Position numbers and translations under genes: made by a program. Below are positions 8,446 to 17,106 of a stretch of DNA of 64,000 bases, piece by piece. The stretch comes from Cedecea neteri (GTDB lineage Bacteria > Pseudomonadota > Gammaproteobacteria > Enterobacterales > Enterobacteriaceae). Below the pieces are notes generated by a model. That model ran no database searches and was not told the origin of the DNA. It saw nothing but the letters and a program-made list of their open reading frames with translations. Numbering within the stretch: the stretch's first letter is position 1; each line of letters begins with the position of its first letter. The stretch covers positions 124,001-188,000 of the forward strand of contig NZ_CP009458.1 of NCBI RefSeq assembly GCF_000758305.1. Direction: 5' to 3'.

Positions 8446-9294
8446 ATGGAGCTTCTCGCCAACGAGTGGACGCAATTTGTCGCGGCGCCGTCACAGGGGC
8501 TCCAGGGCCTGCACGCCCATTTTAATAAGCACCGCTATGAGCGCCATTCCCACGATTACTTTGTGATCGGCACTATGGACGTCGGGGCCTCGAAAGTGGG
8601 GCTGGGCCGCGGATCAATCATCGCCCCTGCAGGCAGCGCGATGATTGTGAATCCGGGGGATGCCCACGACGGCAGCGTTTACTCCGAGCAGGGGTACACC
8701 TACAGCATGCTCTACCTGCAGCCCTGGGTTGTGGACGGCATTGCTAATGAGCTGGAACTCAATCCCGACCACAGCCTTTGTTTTACCCGCCCGGTGTTAA
8801 GCGACCCGGATATCGTGGCCGGGCTGCAAACGCTTCACCGTACCCTGTTTCAACAACAGGACAGCTTAGCGCTGGAGGTGACGCTGATTGACGCCCTCAA
8901 ACCACTGCTAAGCCGCTATTCCACGCGCTGTTTTACCCCGCAGGAAGAACACCATGAACCGCGGATTGCACGAGTACGCGACCTGATTCACGACAGCTTT
9001 GCTTCCACGCTGACCACGGAAGATATGGCGCAGGCTTCCGGGCTGAGCCGTGTTCGCCTGAACCAGCTCTTTCGTGCCGCATATGGCTTGTCGCTGCACG
9101 CCTACCTCAACAGAGTCCGCATGGATGCAGCAAGGCAAATGCTCCGCGCGGGCCTGCCCGCTGCGGACGTCGCCAGCGCCGTTGGCCTGTTCGATCAGAG
9201 CCACTTGATTCGCCGCTTTAAAGGCTGCTTCGGCATCACTCCGGCACAATTTGTTAGCGCTCATTTTTCAGATATCCAATACGGCCGCCGCTGA
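8446..9294 (+). CDS. AraC-family regulator in the HxlR-reductase-exporter run
   Basis: 282 residues: N-terminal AraC_binding cupin (YERHSHDYFVIGTMDVG, NPGDAHDGSVYSEQGYTYSMLYL) and a C-terminal pair of helix-turn-helices (TTEDMAQASGLSRVRLNQLF and AADVASAVGLFDQSHLIRRF). This architecture usually senses a small ligand and activates a neighbouring exporter or LysE-type transporter. It begins 9 bases after the oxidoreductase and ends about 50 bases before a DHA2 exporter on the same strand, its most likely target. Confidence 0.87.
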   Translation: MELLANEWTQFVAAPSQGLQGLHAHFNKHRYERHSHDYFVIGTMDVGASKVGLGRGSIIAPAGSAMIVNPGDAHDGSVYSEQGYTYSMLYLQPWVVDGIANELELNPDHSLCFTRPVLSDPDIVAGLQTLHRTLFQQQDSLALEVTLIDALKPLLSRYSTRCFTPQEEHHEPRIARVRDLIHDSFASTLTTEDMAQASGLSRVRLNQLFRAAYGLSLHAYLNRVRMDAARQMLRAGLPAADVASAVGLFDQSHLIRRFKGCFGITPAQFVSAHFSDIQYGRR

Positions 9295-9344
9295 CTTTTT
9301 CATACTCCTGCCCTTTAAGGTCTTTCTTTCCTTTGGAGCAGAGT

Positions 9345-10718
9345 ATGTCTCATTCCACGGATTCACCGTCCGTCAGCCAGGCCAGCGCACGCGTGTCCGC
9401 CTGGGTCATGATTGTGATTGGCGCGGGAAGCGTGCTGTCGTCGCTCGACCTGTTTGTCGTTAACCTTGCTTTCCCGGCTATTCGCGATAGCTTTGCCGGG
9501 GCCACTAACCAGGCGCTGTCCTGGGTGATCAGCGCCTATTCCATTGCCTTTGCTGCGTTTCTGGTGCCCGCAGGCCGAATGGCGGATATTTACGGCCGCA
9601 AACGTATCTTCAAGGCAGGCCTGGCGGTGTTTTCGGTGGCAAGCGTGGCCTGCGCTTTTGCCCCGGACGTTGTCACCCTGATTTGCGCGCGAGGCCTGAA
9701 AGGCGTGGGCGCAGCGCTGATGATCCCCACCAGCCTGGGGCTGCTGCTGGCGGCGTATCCTAAAGAGCGCCATAAGCAGATGGTCGGGATTTGGGCCGCA
9801 ACCGGCTCCGTTGCCGCCGCGCTCGGCCCAATGCTCGGTGGCGCACTGGTGAATATCGACTGGCGATTGATCTTCCTGATCAACCTGCCGGTGGCGATCC
9901 CGGCGCTGTGGCTGAGTAAGCACCTGACGGAAACGGCGGTCACTAAAAGCCGCTTCCCGGATATTCTCGGCTCGCTAATGCTGGTTGCGGGGCTTGCTCT
10001 GCTGGTGGCCGGGATCTCCTGGGCCAGCGACTGGGGCTTCGCCAGCGCCAGGCTTTGGACGGTGTTGGGCGGGGCGTTCATCTTCCTGACGCTGTTCGTT
10101 CGTCGCTGCCTGACTCAGCCCTCCCCGGCGCTCGACCTGCGGGTATTCCGCGTGCCTGCGTTTACCCTGGCGACGCTGGGCATGGCCTTTTTCTACATGG
10201 GATTTGCCATCATGCTGCTGGGCGGCAGCCTGTTTTTGACCCAGGTCTGGCACTGGCCAACCGTTGAGGCGGGTGCCGCTTTTGGTCTCGGCCCCGGCAC
10301 TGCCGTGGTCGCTTCGTTGATCGCCGGCAGAACAGGGTTTTCCCCTAAAAAACTCACCATCGCCGCCGGTATTTTGTATGTGATAGCCGGCCTCTGGTGG
10401 CACAGCACTCTGAACGCCGAACCGGACTATCTGCTGGCCTACCTGCCTGCGCTGATGCTGACCGGAGCCGGAGCGGGTATCGGTCAGACGGGGTTTATCG
10501 CAGGCGGCACGGCAGCACTCCCGGCGCATCAATATGCCACCGGCACCGGGATCATTAATACATCGAGGCAAATTGGCGCCGCCATAGGCGTGGCGGTGTT
10601 TGTGGCCGTGTCCGGCAGCGCCGTTGCCAGCGAGCAGTACCACACCGCGTGGCTGCTGATGTCGCTCTTCGGGCTTATCGCTTCGCTGTCAGCCCTGCTG
10701 CTGAGTGCGAAGCGGTAG
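9345..10718 (+). CDS. MFS drug:H+ antiporter, DHA2 (EmrB/QacA) family
   Basis: 457 residues from the ATG at 9345, preceded by a GGAG site. A TTG twelve bases upstream is in frame but sits on that ribosome site. Family motifs are SSLDLFVVNLAFPAI in the first membrane segment, motif A (GRMADIYGRKRIF) and motif C-like GSVAAALGPMLGG; about 13-14 hydrophobic segments follow. It is a probable efflux pump of the inner membrane. Only three bases separate its stop from the end of the convergent reductase gene. Substrate is unknown; the upstream oxidoreductase and two regulators suggest a dedicated small-molecule efflux unit. Confidence 0.88.
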   Translation: MSHSTDSPSVSQASARVSAWVMIVIGAGSVLSSLDLFVVNLAFPAIRDSFAGATNQALSWVISAYSIAFAAFLVPAGRMADIYGRKRIFKAGLAVFSVASVACAFAPDVVTLICARGLKGVGAALMIPTSLGLLLAAYPKERHKQMVGIWAATGSVAAALGPMLGGALVNIDWRLIFLINLPVAIPALWLSKHLTETAVTKSRFPDILGSLMLVAGLALLVAGISWASDWGFASARLWTVLGGAFIFLTLFVRRCLTQPSPALDLRVFRVPAFTLATLGMAFFYMGFAIMLLGGSLFLTQVWHWPTVEAGAAFGLGPGTAVVASLIAGRTGFSPKKLTIAAGILYVIAGLWWHSTLNAEPDYLLAYLPALMLTGAGAGIGQTGFIAGGTAALPAHQYATGTGIINTSRQIGAAIGVAVFVAVSGSAVASEQYHTAWLLMSLFGLIASLSALLLSAKR

Positions 10719-10721
10719 CGC

Positions 10722-11753
10722 TTATTTTTCCAGTAAGCCGAGGCGAATAAAGCTTTCGGCGGTGGCGACAATCGCCTCCTCCGGGGAGCGCGGCGCCCAG
10801 CCGAGCAGGTTTACCGCTTTCGCGTTGGTCACATTCATGTCCACACCCAGCAGAGTCAGCGACCCTTTCATACCCGGATTTTTGTGCGCCGCCAGGCGCA
10901 CCATCCAGTCGGGCAGCGCGAGGGTAGAAACTTTGCTGGCGGCTTCGCCGAGATGTTTACGCAGGATTTTTGCCACCTCAACCATCAGCAGGCTGTGGCC
11001 GGAACTGGCAAGGAAGCGCTCGCCGTTGGCTGCCGGGTGCGTCATCGCCAGCCAGTGCAAGTCGGCCACATCGCGCACGTCCACAAAGCAAGAGTTGATG
11101 TTCGGATTGCCCTTTTGCCCGTCCAGCATGTTTTTCACCAGCCGCGTGGAGTGGGAAAAATCAGGCCCCAATACCGGCCCCATTACCGCCACCGGGTTCA
11201 CCGCCGACAGCTCCAGGCCACGCCCTTCTTTCTCCACAAAGTCCCAGGCGGCTTTTTCCGCCAGCGTTTTCGATTTCTGATAGGGCCACACTTTGCCGGA
11301 CACGTCGCTCCAGTCCGTTTCATCAAACGGGCGGCGATGGCTTGCCGGGTGCCCGACGCCAACGGCCCCAAAGGCAGAGGTGAGGACGACACGCTTAACC
11401 CCGGCAAAGCTCGCAGCGCGGAGCACTCGCAGGTTGCCGTCTACCGCAGGTTTGATCCAGTCTTCGTCGGTGGCGTGGTTGCCTGAAGGCGTCGGCGATG
11501 CGCCATGCATCACATAGCGGCACCCGGCCATCGCTTCAGCCCAGCCTTCATCCGCCATTAAATCTGCAACGAAAAAGGAGAGACGATCGCCCGGCTCGCA
11601 GCCGCCCTCTTTCAGGTTTTTGAGCACTTCGGCTTTGCGGTCAGCAGAACGTACGGTGGTGCGAACTTCATAGCCTTTTGCCAGCAGCGTAATAATGCAA
11701 TGCTGGGCAATAAATCCGGTCCCGCCGGTAACCAATACGCTATCTTGTGTCAT
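10722..11753 (-). CDS. Extended SDR, dihydroflavonol-4-reductase-like aldehyde/ketone reductase
   Basis: 343 residues from the ATG at 11753 (start MTQDSVLVTGGTGFIA). The N-terminal Rossmann motif TGGTGFIA (9-16), the NAD(P)-linked TTVRSADRK after strand 2, the catalytic Ser region VVLTSAFGAVG and the YQKSK active-site motif are all present. This is the extended SDR subgroup that reduces aldehydes and ketones with NADPH. It is divergent from an AraC-type gene at 11835, likely its regulator. The true substrate is not predictable. Confidence 0.88.
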   Translation of the reverse strand: MTQDSVLVTGGTGFIAQHCIITLLAKGYEVRTTVRSADRKAEVLKNLKEGGCEPGDRLSFFVADLMADEGWAEAMAGCRYVMHGASPTPSGNHATDEDWIKPAVDGNLRVLRAASFAGVKRVVLTSAFGAVGVGHPASHRRPFDETDWSDVSGKVWPYQKSKTLAEKAAWDFVEKEGRGLELSAVNPVAVMGPVLGPDFSHSTRLVKNMLDGQKGNPNINSCFVDVRDVADLHWLAMTHPAANGERFLASSGHSLLMVEVAKILRKHLGEAASKVSTLALPDWMVRLAAHKNPGMKGSLTLLGVDMNVTNAKAVNLLGWAPRSPEEAIVATAESFIRLGLLEK

Positions 11754-11834
11754 GCTTCTGTCCTCTGCGGCCTGGCAAGCAGGCGGTATATGTTCACTTG
11801 CTGCGCAGAATAAAACCAGCCAGTCGGATTTTGA

Positions 11835-12800
11835 ATGCTTGATAGTCCGTTCTACTTGCGCAATAGTACGGAAATGCATACCGACCCGTTTTCTGAAATC
11901 CTCAAATTTGCCGACGCCGAGTCGCTGGTTACCGGCGGCTTTACCGCGGGCGGCGACTGGGCGCTTCACTTCCCCCCGCCGGACAAAATCAAGTTCTTCG
12001 CCATCGTCAAAGGCAGCTGCTGGGTGATGCTCGAAGGCCATCCCGAACCGATCCATTTTTGCACCGGCGACGTCGGCCTGCTGAATGCCAGGCGGGCGTT
12101 TATTGTCGCCAGCTCACCGGAGATCAAGCCGGTCGATGCCATGAGCGTTTTTAAGGCCGGAGAGCGGAACTACGCCGCGCTGGGGGAAGGGAAAGAGTTT
12201 GAGTATATGGGCGGCCACGTCCTGCTGGATCCCAACCGCGGGCAGATGCTTGCTCAGGTGCTGCCGCAGTGGATTCACATCCCGGCCGCATCTCCGCAGG
12301 CGGCGTCTTTCCGCTGGCTGCTCGACCAGCTGATTGCCGAAAGAGAAACGGCCCAGCCCGGCACCCAGCTCGCCTCCGCGCAGCTTTCACAGCTGCTGTT
12401 TATTCAGATCCTGCGTGCCCATTTGCAAACCAGCAGTTCGCTTCCGGCAGGTTTGCTGCGCGCCCTGGGCGATGCCCGCCTTGCCCCGGCGCTGCAGCTT
12501 ATCCACGCCAACCCGGCTCAGAACTGGCGCCTGGAAGATCTCGCCAAAGCCTGCGCCATGTCGCGCACCACATTTGCGGAGTATTTCCGTAACGTATCGG
12601 GCATTACGCCCGTGGCTTATCTTACCCAGTGGCGTATGCGGCTGGCGGAGAAAGCGCTGCGCGAGCAGGCAGACCAAATTGCCATGGTGGCCCAGTCCCT
12701 GGGCTACACCTCGGAAAGCGCCTTCAGCAACGCCTTTAAGCGTGAAACCGGGCTGTCGCCGAAAGCATGGCGTAACGCCGCTCGCAACACGGTAAGTTGA
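11835..12800 (+). CDS. AraC-family regulator with cupin_6 domain, divergent from SDR reductase
   Basis: 321 residues from 11835; an internal ATG at 11877 would give a 307-residue protein beginning MHTDPFSEIL, which fits related proteins at least as well. The N-terminal cupin_6 domain shows FPPPDKIKFFAIVKGSCWVM and FCTGDVGLLNARRAFI; the C-terminal HTHs are LEDLAKACAMSRTTFAEYF and IAMVAQSLGYTSESAFSNAFKR. Such proteins often control a divergent SDR or aldo-keto reductase, as here. Confidence 0.86.
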   Translation: MLDSPFYLRNSTEMHTDPFSEILKFADAESLVTGGFTAGGDWALHFPPPDKIKFFAIVKGSCWVMLEGHPEPIHFCTGDVGLLNARRAFIVASSPEIKPVDAMSVFKAGERNYAALGEGKEFEYMGGHVLLDPNRGQMLAQVLPQWIHIPAASPQAASFRWLLDQLIAERETAQPGTQLASAQLSQLLFIQILRAHLQTSSSLPAGLLRALGDARLAPALQLIHANPAQNWRLEDLAKACAMSRTTFAEYFRNVSGITPVAYLTQWRMRLAEKALREQADQIAMVAQSLGYTSESAFSNAFKRETGLSPKAWRNAARNTVS

Positions 12801-12803
12801 GAA

Positions 12804-12830
12804 TAAAAAAACGCCGCACAGTGGCGGCGT
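12804..12830 (-). terminator. Terminator of the aldo-keto reductase gene
   Basis: On the minus strand the stem ACGCCGC/GCGGCGT with a short loop is followed by a run of seven T residues. It lies about 19 bases after the stop of the minus-strand reductase and just after the end of the convergent AraC gene. Confidence 0.85.
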
Positions 12831-12848
12831 TGAATCAGTGAAATAACC

Positions 12849-13883
12849 TCATTTAATTTGCGAAGAGACACGCCATAAGTCCACGCCGCCTTCGGTGGCA
12901 TGCCTGTCAATCTCGGCCAGCTCCTGAGCACTAAACGCCAGGTTATCCAGCGCTTTTAGCGAGTCCGCAAGCTGCTCTACGGTACGTGCACCAATCAACG
13001 CAGAAGTGACACGAGCATCACGCAGAACCCAGGCAATCGCCATTTGTGCCAGCGTTTGCCCACGACTTTCCGCCACGGCATTCAGCTCGCGGATCTTATT
13101 GAGGTTCTCCGTATTTAACATGCCAGCCACCCGAGAGCCTTCTCCGGCAGCACGCGCGCCCTGCGGCACACCGTTCAGGTATTTTGACGTCAGCATGCCC
13201 TGCGCCAGCGGGGAGAAAGCAATGCAGCCGCTGCCGATCTCTGCCAGCGTATCCAGCAACCCGTTTTCAATAGTCCGGTTCAGCATGGAGTAATTCGGCT
13301 GGTGAATGAACAGCGGGACTTTCTCTTCAGCCAGAATTTGCGCCGCCTGACGAGTCAGCTCCGGGGAGTAAGAAGATATTCCCACGTAAAGCGCTTTGCC
13401 CTGACGATGCAGCTGTACCAACGCCCCCATTGTTTCCTCAAGCGGTGTATCGGCATCCACGCGATGGCTATAGAAGATATCGACATAATCCAGTCCCATG
13501 CGCTTCAGGCTTTGCTCGCAGCTGGCAATCAGGTGTTTTTTTGTGCCCGTTGGGCCACCGTAAGGACCTGGCCACATATCCCACCCGGCTTTGGTGGAAA
13601 TAATCAGTTCGTCACGGTAAGGAGCAAAGTCTTTTGCCATCCAGCGCCCGAAGTTCTCTTCCGCCGATCCCGCCGGCGGGCCATAGTTGTTGGCGAGATC
13701 GAAGTGGGTAATACCGTTATCAAAAGCATGACGCAGAATGGCTCTGCCGGTTTCAAAAATATCCACCCCGCCGAAGTTTTGCCACAGCCCTAACGAAATA
13801 AGCGGTAACGCCAGGCCACTTTTTCCCGTTTTACGGTATTGCATATTATTGCTGTAACGAGATGGTGCAGCACTGTAATTCAT
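12849..13883 (-). CDS. Aldo/keto reductase, Gpr/YghZ-like
   Basis: 344 residues, near the 346 of E. coli YghZ (L-glyceraldehyde 3-phosphate reductase), with the shared openings SRYSNNMQYRKTGKSGLALP and LGLWQNFGG. The AKR catalytic set is present: D and Y in FDLANNYGPP, K in ISTKAG, H in DIFYSHRVD. The C-terminal NADPH-binding part is SALIGARTVEQL. It is not necessarily the orthologue, since the genomic place differs and a LysR gene lies divergently at 14123. A role in detoxifying aldehydes is likely. Confidence 0.87.
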   Translation of the reverse strand: MNYSAAPSRYSNNMQYRKTGKSGLALPLISLGLWQNFGGVDIFETGRAILRHAFDNGITHFDLANNYGPPAGSAEENFGRWMAKDFAPYRDELIISTKAGWDMWPGPYGGPTGTKKHLIASCEQSLKRMGLDYVDIFYSHRVDADTPLEETMGALVQLHRQGKALYVGISSYSPELTRQAAQILAEEKVPLFIHQPNYSMLNRTIENGLLDTLAEIGSGCIAFSPLAQGMLTSKYLNGVPQGARAAGEGSRVAGMLNTENLNKIRELNAVAESRGQTLAQMAIAWVLRDARVTSALIGARTVEQLADSLKALDNLAFSAQELAEIDRHATEGGVDLWRVSSQIK

Positions 13884-14122
13884 AACGCATTCCTCATGGT
13901 GAAGAAAAATATCAACGACAAGTTCGCATTAGATTAATAAAGCAAAACTTATAAAGCAGAGGTTTATAACCGACGATAAATCACCGACGTAATAAAAAGG
14001 AAATTAACCAATGAATAGCTATTTTGGGCGCGATAAATATCCATTGCGAAATCTATTTTCTCAGCGTATCGTTAATCTGTAAAATTCATTATTGAGATTG
14101 AATTAATCTTTACTGGAGATAA

Positions 14123-15034
14123 ATGATGGAGCTGCGCCAAATTCGGCATTTTATTGCCGTTGCGGAACACGAAAATTTTACCCGCGCCGCACTCAGCATG
14201 CATATTGTGCAGTCGGCGCTGTCCACCTCCATCAAGCAACTGGAAGAAGAGCTGGGGACACCGCTGTTTATACGCTCCACGCGTAAAGTCCGCCTGACGA
14301 TGGCCGGAAAAGTGTTTTTGCACTATGCCCACACTATCGGCCATTACGTGGATAAAGCGGTGCAGGAAGTAGACGCGATTGTGTCATTGAAAACCGGGAC
14401 GCTCTCCATTGGCACCGTGCAAAGCGTGCCGCCGTTTATTGATTTACCGGAACTTCTGGAAACATTTATCCGTAAGTTTCCCGATTTCGAGGTCAAACTC
14501 TGCCAGGGCTCCTCTGAAAGGCTGAATGAAAAAATCCAAAACCAGCAAATCGATCTCGCCATTATGCCGGTGGAAGAAGTCTCCGACCGACTAGCCTCAC
14601 GTATCATTGCCTGCGATGAGATGGTGCTGGCCTTCGCCCACGATTTTCCCGGCCTGCCCACAGAGGGGGAAACCATCGCGATGGAAGCACTGGCCGGCCT
14701 GTCATTTATTGATTTTGAGTCTGGCCAGGGGACACGAAAGGTCAACGACGGCTGTTTTGCGCTACAGGGGTTAAGTCGAAAAATCACCTTTGAAGTGAGC
14801 GATCTTGATACATTACTGAGCCTTGTAGAGCGAAAAATGGGGGTTGCACTGCTACCGGAAGAGGTGGTGCTGGCCCGGGGTGACAAGCTGGCGCGACTAA
14901 AAATCAGTAACGCAGATTTATGCTGGGAGCTGGCCGTGGTCTGGCTGAGCGACACACCGGGCAGCCTGAAGGTTCACGACCGCCCAGTACAAGAGTTTTT
15001 GGATATTCTGGATCCAGCGGGTGAGGAAGCCTGA
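14123..15034 (+). CDS. LysR-family regulator between two aldo-keto reductases
   Basis: 303 residues (two ATG codons in tandem at 14123 and 14126). The N-terminal helix-turn-helix reads MELRQIRHFIAVAEHENFTR, HIVQSALSTSIKQLEEELG, and the effector domain covers about 90-295 (GTLSIGTVQSVPPFIDLPELL, LLSLVERKMGVALLPEEVV). This is the CynR/GltC-like group. It is divergent from the Gpr-like reductase with 239 bases between them, and convergent with a second aldo-keto reductase at 15181, so it probably governs one or both. Confidence 0.88.
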   Translation: MMELRQIRHFIAVAEHENFTRAALSMHIVQSALSTSIKQLEEELGTPLFIRSTRKVRLTMAGKVFLHYAHTIGHYVDKAVQEVDAIVSLKTGTLSIGTVQSVPPFIDLPELLETFIRKFPDFEVKLCQGSSERLNEKIQNQQIDLAIMPVEEVSDRLASRIIACDEMVLAFAHDFPGLPTEGETIAMEALAGLSFIDFESGQGTRKVNDGCFALQGLSRKITFEVSDLDTLLSLVERKMGVALLPEEVVLARGDKLARLKISNADLCWELAVVWLSDTPGSLKVHDRPVQEFLDILDPAGEEA

Positions 15035-15180
15035 ATATACCGGCCCTTGAGGAAACATCTGCCGCTGGCGGTCAGTGAAAACAGCGGTTTCTTATATGAC
15101 TGCATCATTTTTGATTTAAATCCCAGAGCAGAAAAGAGAGGCCAATGGCCTCTCATGAACAACAAAGTGCTACCTGCAAC

Positions 15181-16245
15181 CTACAATCCCTGAATTTCGC
15201 GCCATCCTTCCAGATACATTTTTTCCGCCGGTGACGGCAGATCTAATGCCAGCTGGGCACGATGCCAAAATGGATAAATGGCCGCCGGGCGCCCCGCCTC
15301 TTCGATTTTCAGCATCTGTGCTTCCGTCAGCGTCAGGTGGATAGAGGCAATATTTTCCCTGAGCTGCGCTTCGTTACGCGCCCCTAAAACCAGAGAATCT
15401 ACATTCGGGCGCTGCCTGACCCACGCCAATGCGACCTGTGGCACGGTTTTACCACATTCCGCCGCAACCTCTTTCAGCACGTCGATCACCTGGTATAGCC
15501 GTTCGCGATCGCTGATGTGCGGCTCGGTCCAGGTCGATCCCTGGCGCGTTCCATCCTGCGGCGGCGTCTCCCGGTCAATAAGCCCGGTCAACAAGCCTTC
15601 ACCCAGCGGGCTCCAGATCATCGACCCAATGCCCATTTCTTTACCTCCGGGCAGCAGTTCATATTCGGCATCACGCCCTTCCGCAGTGTAATAAATCTGC
15701 TGGGCAACCGGCGCGGTATAGCCCAGTTTTTCCGCCAGATATTTGGTTTTTGCCAGCTGCCAGCCGCTGTAGTTAGACACGCCCCAGTAGCGAATTTTAC
15801 CGGCCAGGACCAGCGAATCCATCACCTCCAGCGTCTCTTCCACCGGCGTCACGCCGTCCCAGCCATGAATCCAAAAGAAATCCAGCCAGTCCGTTTTCAG
15901 GCGGCGGAGGGAATCATTAACCTGAGGAATGAGATGCTGACGAGAGGCACCACTGCCGTTCGGCCCTTCATGCATACGAAACCGTGCTTTGCTGAACAGT
16001 AACCAGTCATCACGCTGCCCCAGTAAAGCCTCGCCCAGAATGCTTTCCGCCTGGCCAAAAGAGTAAAGATTGGCGGTATCAATCGCATTAATCCCCGCGT
16101 CGCGTGACAGCGCGATCATCGAGGCAGCCTGCTTCACATCAACGCTCCCGGCCCGATCAAAACCAAAATCACCGCCAAAAGTTAAAGTGCCGAGCACGTA
16201 CTGCGAGACCTGCAGGCCGGACTGCCCCAGATTGACATACTGCAT
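15181..16245 (-). CDS. Aldo/keto reductase (AKR, potassium-channel-beta-like group)
   Basis: 354 residues beginning MQYVNLGQSGLQVSQYVLGT. Catalytic residues are seen in IDTANLYSFGQAE (D, Y), LFSKARF (K) and FFWIHGWD (H). The C-terminal cofactor site is SLVLGARNEAQL. This subgroup reduces aldehydes or acts on sugars with NADPH. It is followed after 43 bases on the transcribed strand by nothing, but is preceded by the Tat-exported cupin gene (16289-16879), giving a probable two-gene transcript cupin then reductase. Confidence 0.86.
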   Translation of the reverse strand: MQYVNLGQSGLQVSQYVLGTLTFGGDFGFDRAGSVDVKQAASMIALSRDAGINAIDTANLYSFGQAESILGEALLGQRDDWLLFSKARFRMHEGPNGSGASRQHLIPQVNDSLRRLKTDWLDFFWIHGWDGVTPVEETLEVMDSLVLAGKIRYWGVSNYSGWQLAKTKYLAEKLGYTAPVAQQIYYTAEGRDAEYELLPGGKEMGIGSMIWSPLGEGLLTGLIDRETPPQDGTRQGSTWTEPHISDRERLYQVIDVLKEVAAECGKTVPQVALAWVRQRPNVDSLVLGARNEAQLRENIASIHLTLTEAQMLKIEEAGRPAAIYPFWHRAQLALDLPSPAEKMYLEGWREIQGL

Positions 16246-16288
16246 AGAGACTCCCGTAAAATATTTAATTCACTGAAAAATAGAAATA

Positions 16289-16879
16289 TTACGCCTTCCA
16301 ATAAGCGGTAATATCTGGCGCCAGTCCATTCACCGGGTCGTTTTTTGGAAACTGCAGGGAGGCCATACGTGCCTTCATTTCGGCAGTAGGTGCTTCCCGA
16401 CAAATATCAAAACTCTGTCCTGCCGGATAAGCCCCAACGACCAAAAAATCGTCACTAGCCGACAGCCGACAATGCCCGGTACCGGCAGGTAAAAGCACCA
16501 CATCACCGGCATTGACCGTGACTTCATGCCCCTCAGGCCCCCCCAGCATCAGGCGCGCCGTACCGCTGGCAAACCCCAGAACTTCATGTGCCGTTGAGTG
16601 GTAATGGTGGTAGTCATAAACGCCGTTACGCCATTGTGGAAACCACTGATTCGCCGCGAAGATGGCCTCCATTTGCGAGGCAATATCACCCTGCCTCAAC
16701 ACATTTCTGTAATGCAGAACCGGCAGCTTTGCATTATTAGGCACCCAGCCGTTGGCCGTAATTATTGTGGCTTCAGGTATTATTCCCGAACTGGCCCAAC
16801 CGCGAGTTGGAGTGAGCGCTATTCCAGCTCCGGCCGCCAGGACCGATTTAATAAAATCTCTTCTGTCGAATGTGGCCAT
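16289..16879 (-). CDS. Tat-exported cupin-domain protein
   Basis: 196 residues from the ATG at 16879. The N-terminus is a twin-arginine signal (RRDFIKSVLAAGAGIALTP), and the body is a single cupin barrel with YDYHHYHSTAHEVLGFASG and GDVVLLPAGTGHCRLSASDD, containing His and Glu positions of a metal site. It resembles the YjlB-like cupins, which are normally cytoplasmic; a Tat signal suggests a metal cofactor inserted before export. The ribosome site is weak, so an earlier start remains possible. Function unknown; it sits upstream of an aldo-keto reductase on the same strand. Confidence 0.8.
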   Translation of the reverse strand: MATFDRRDFIKSVLAAGAGIALTPTRGWASSGIIPEATIITANGWVPNNAKLPVLHYRNVLRQGDIASQMEAIFAANQWFPQWRNGVYDYHHYHSTAHEVLGFASGTARLMLGGPEGHEVTVNAGDVVLLPAGTGHCRLSASDDFLVVGAYPAGQSFDICREAPTAEMKARMASLQFPKNDPVNGLAPDITAYWKA

Positions 16880-17066
16880 AACAATATATTTCCGCGTCGT
16901 GATGAGAAAAAAGACATACACCAGCGCTGTCGGTGCCTTTGTAGCATAGCCAGAAGGATTTATTTTTTAAGTAGATTATTTAGATGGGAGTTATCTATGA
17001 GAGAGATACTGATTGAATAATAAAAAGAAAAATGAAACAGAAGGGAAAACAAAAAGTCTTTATATG

Positions 17067-17099
17067 AAAAAAGCGGCCGAATTATTACGGCCGCTTTTT
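17067..17099 (-). terminator. Terminator of the autotransporter gene
   Basis: A perfect stem AAAAAGCGGCCG / CGGCCGCTTTTT-type hairpin with a short AT loop; on the minus strand the stem is followed by T residues. It starts eight bases past the autotransporter stop. Confidence 0.85.
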
Positions 17100-17106
17100 G
17101 GGTTTA

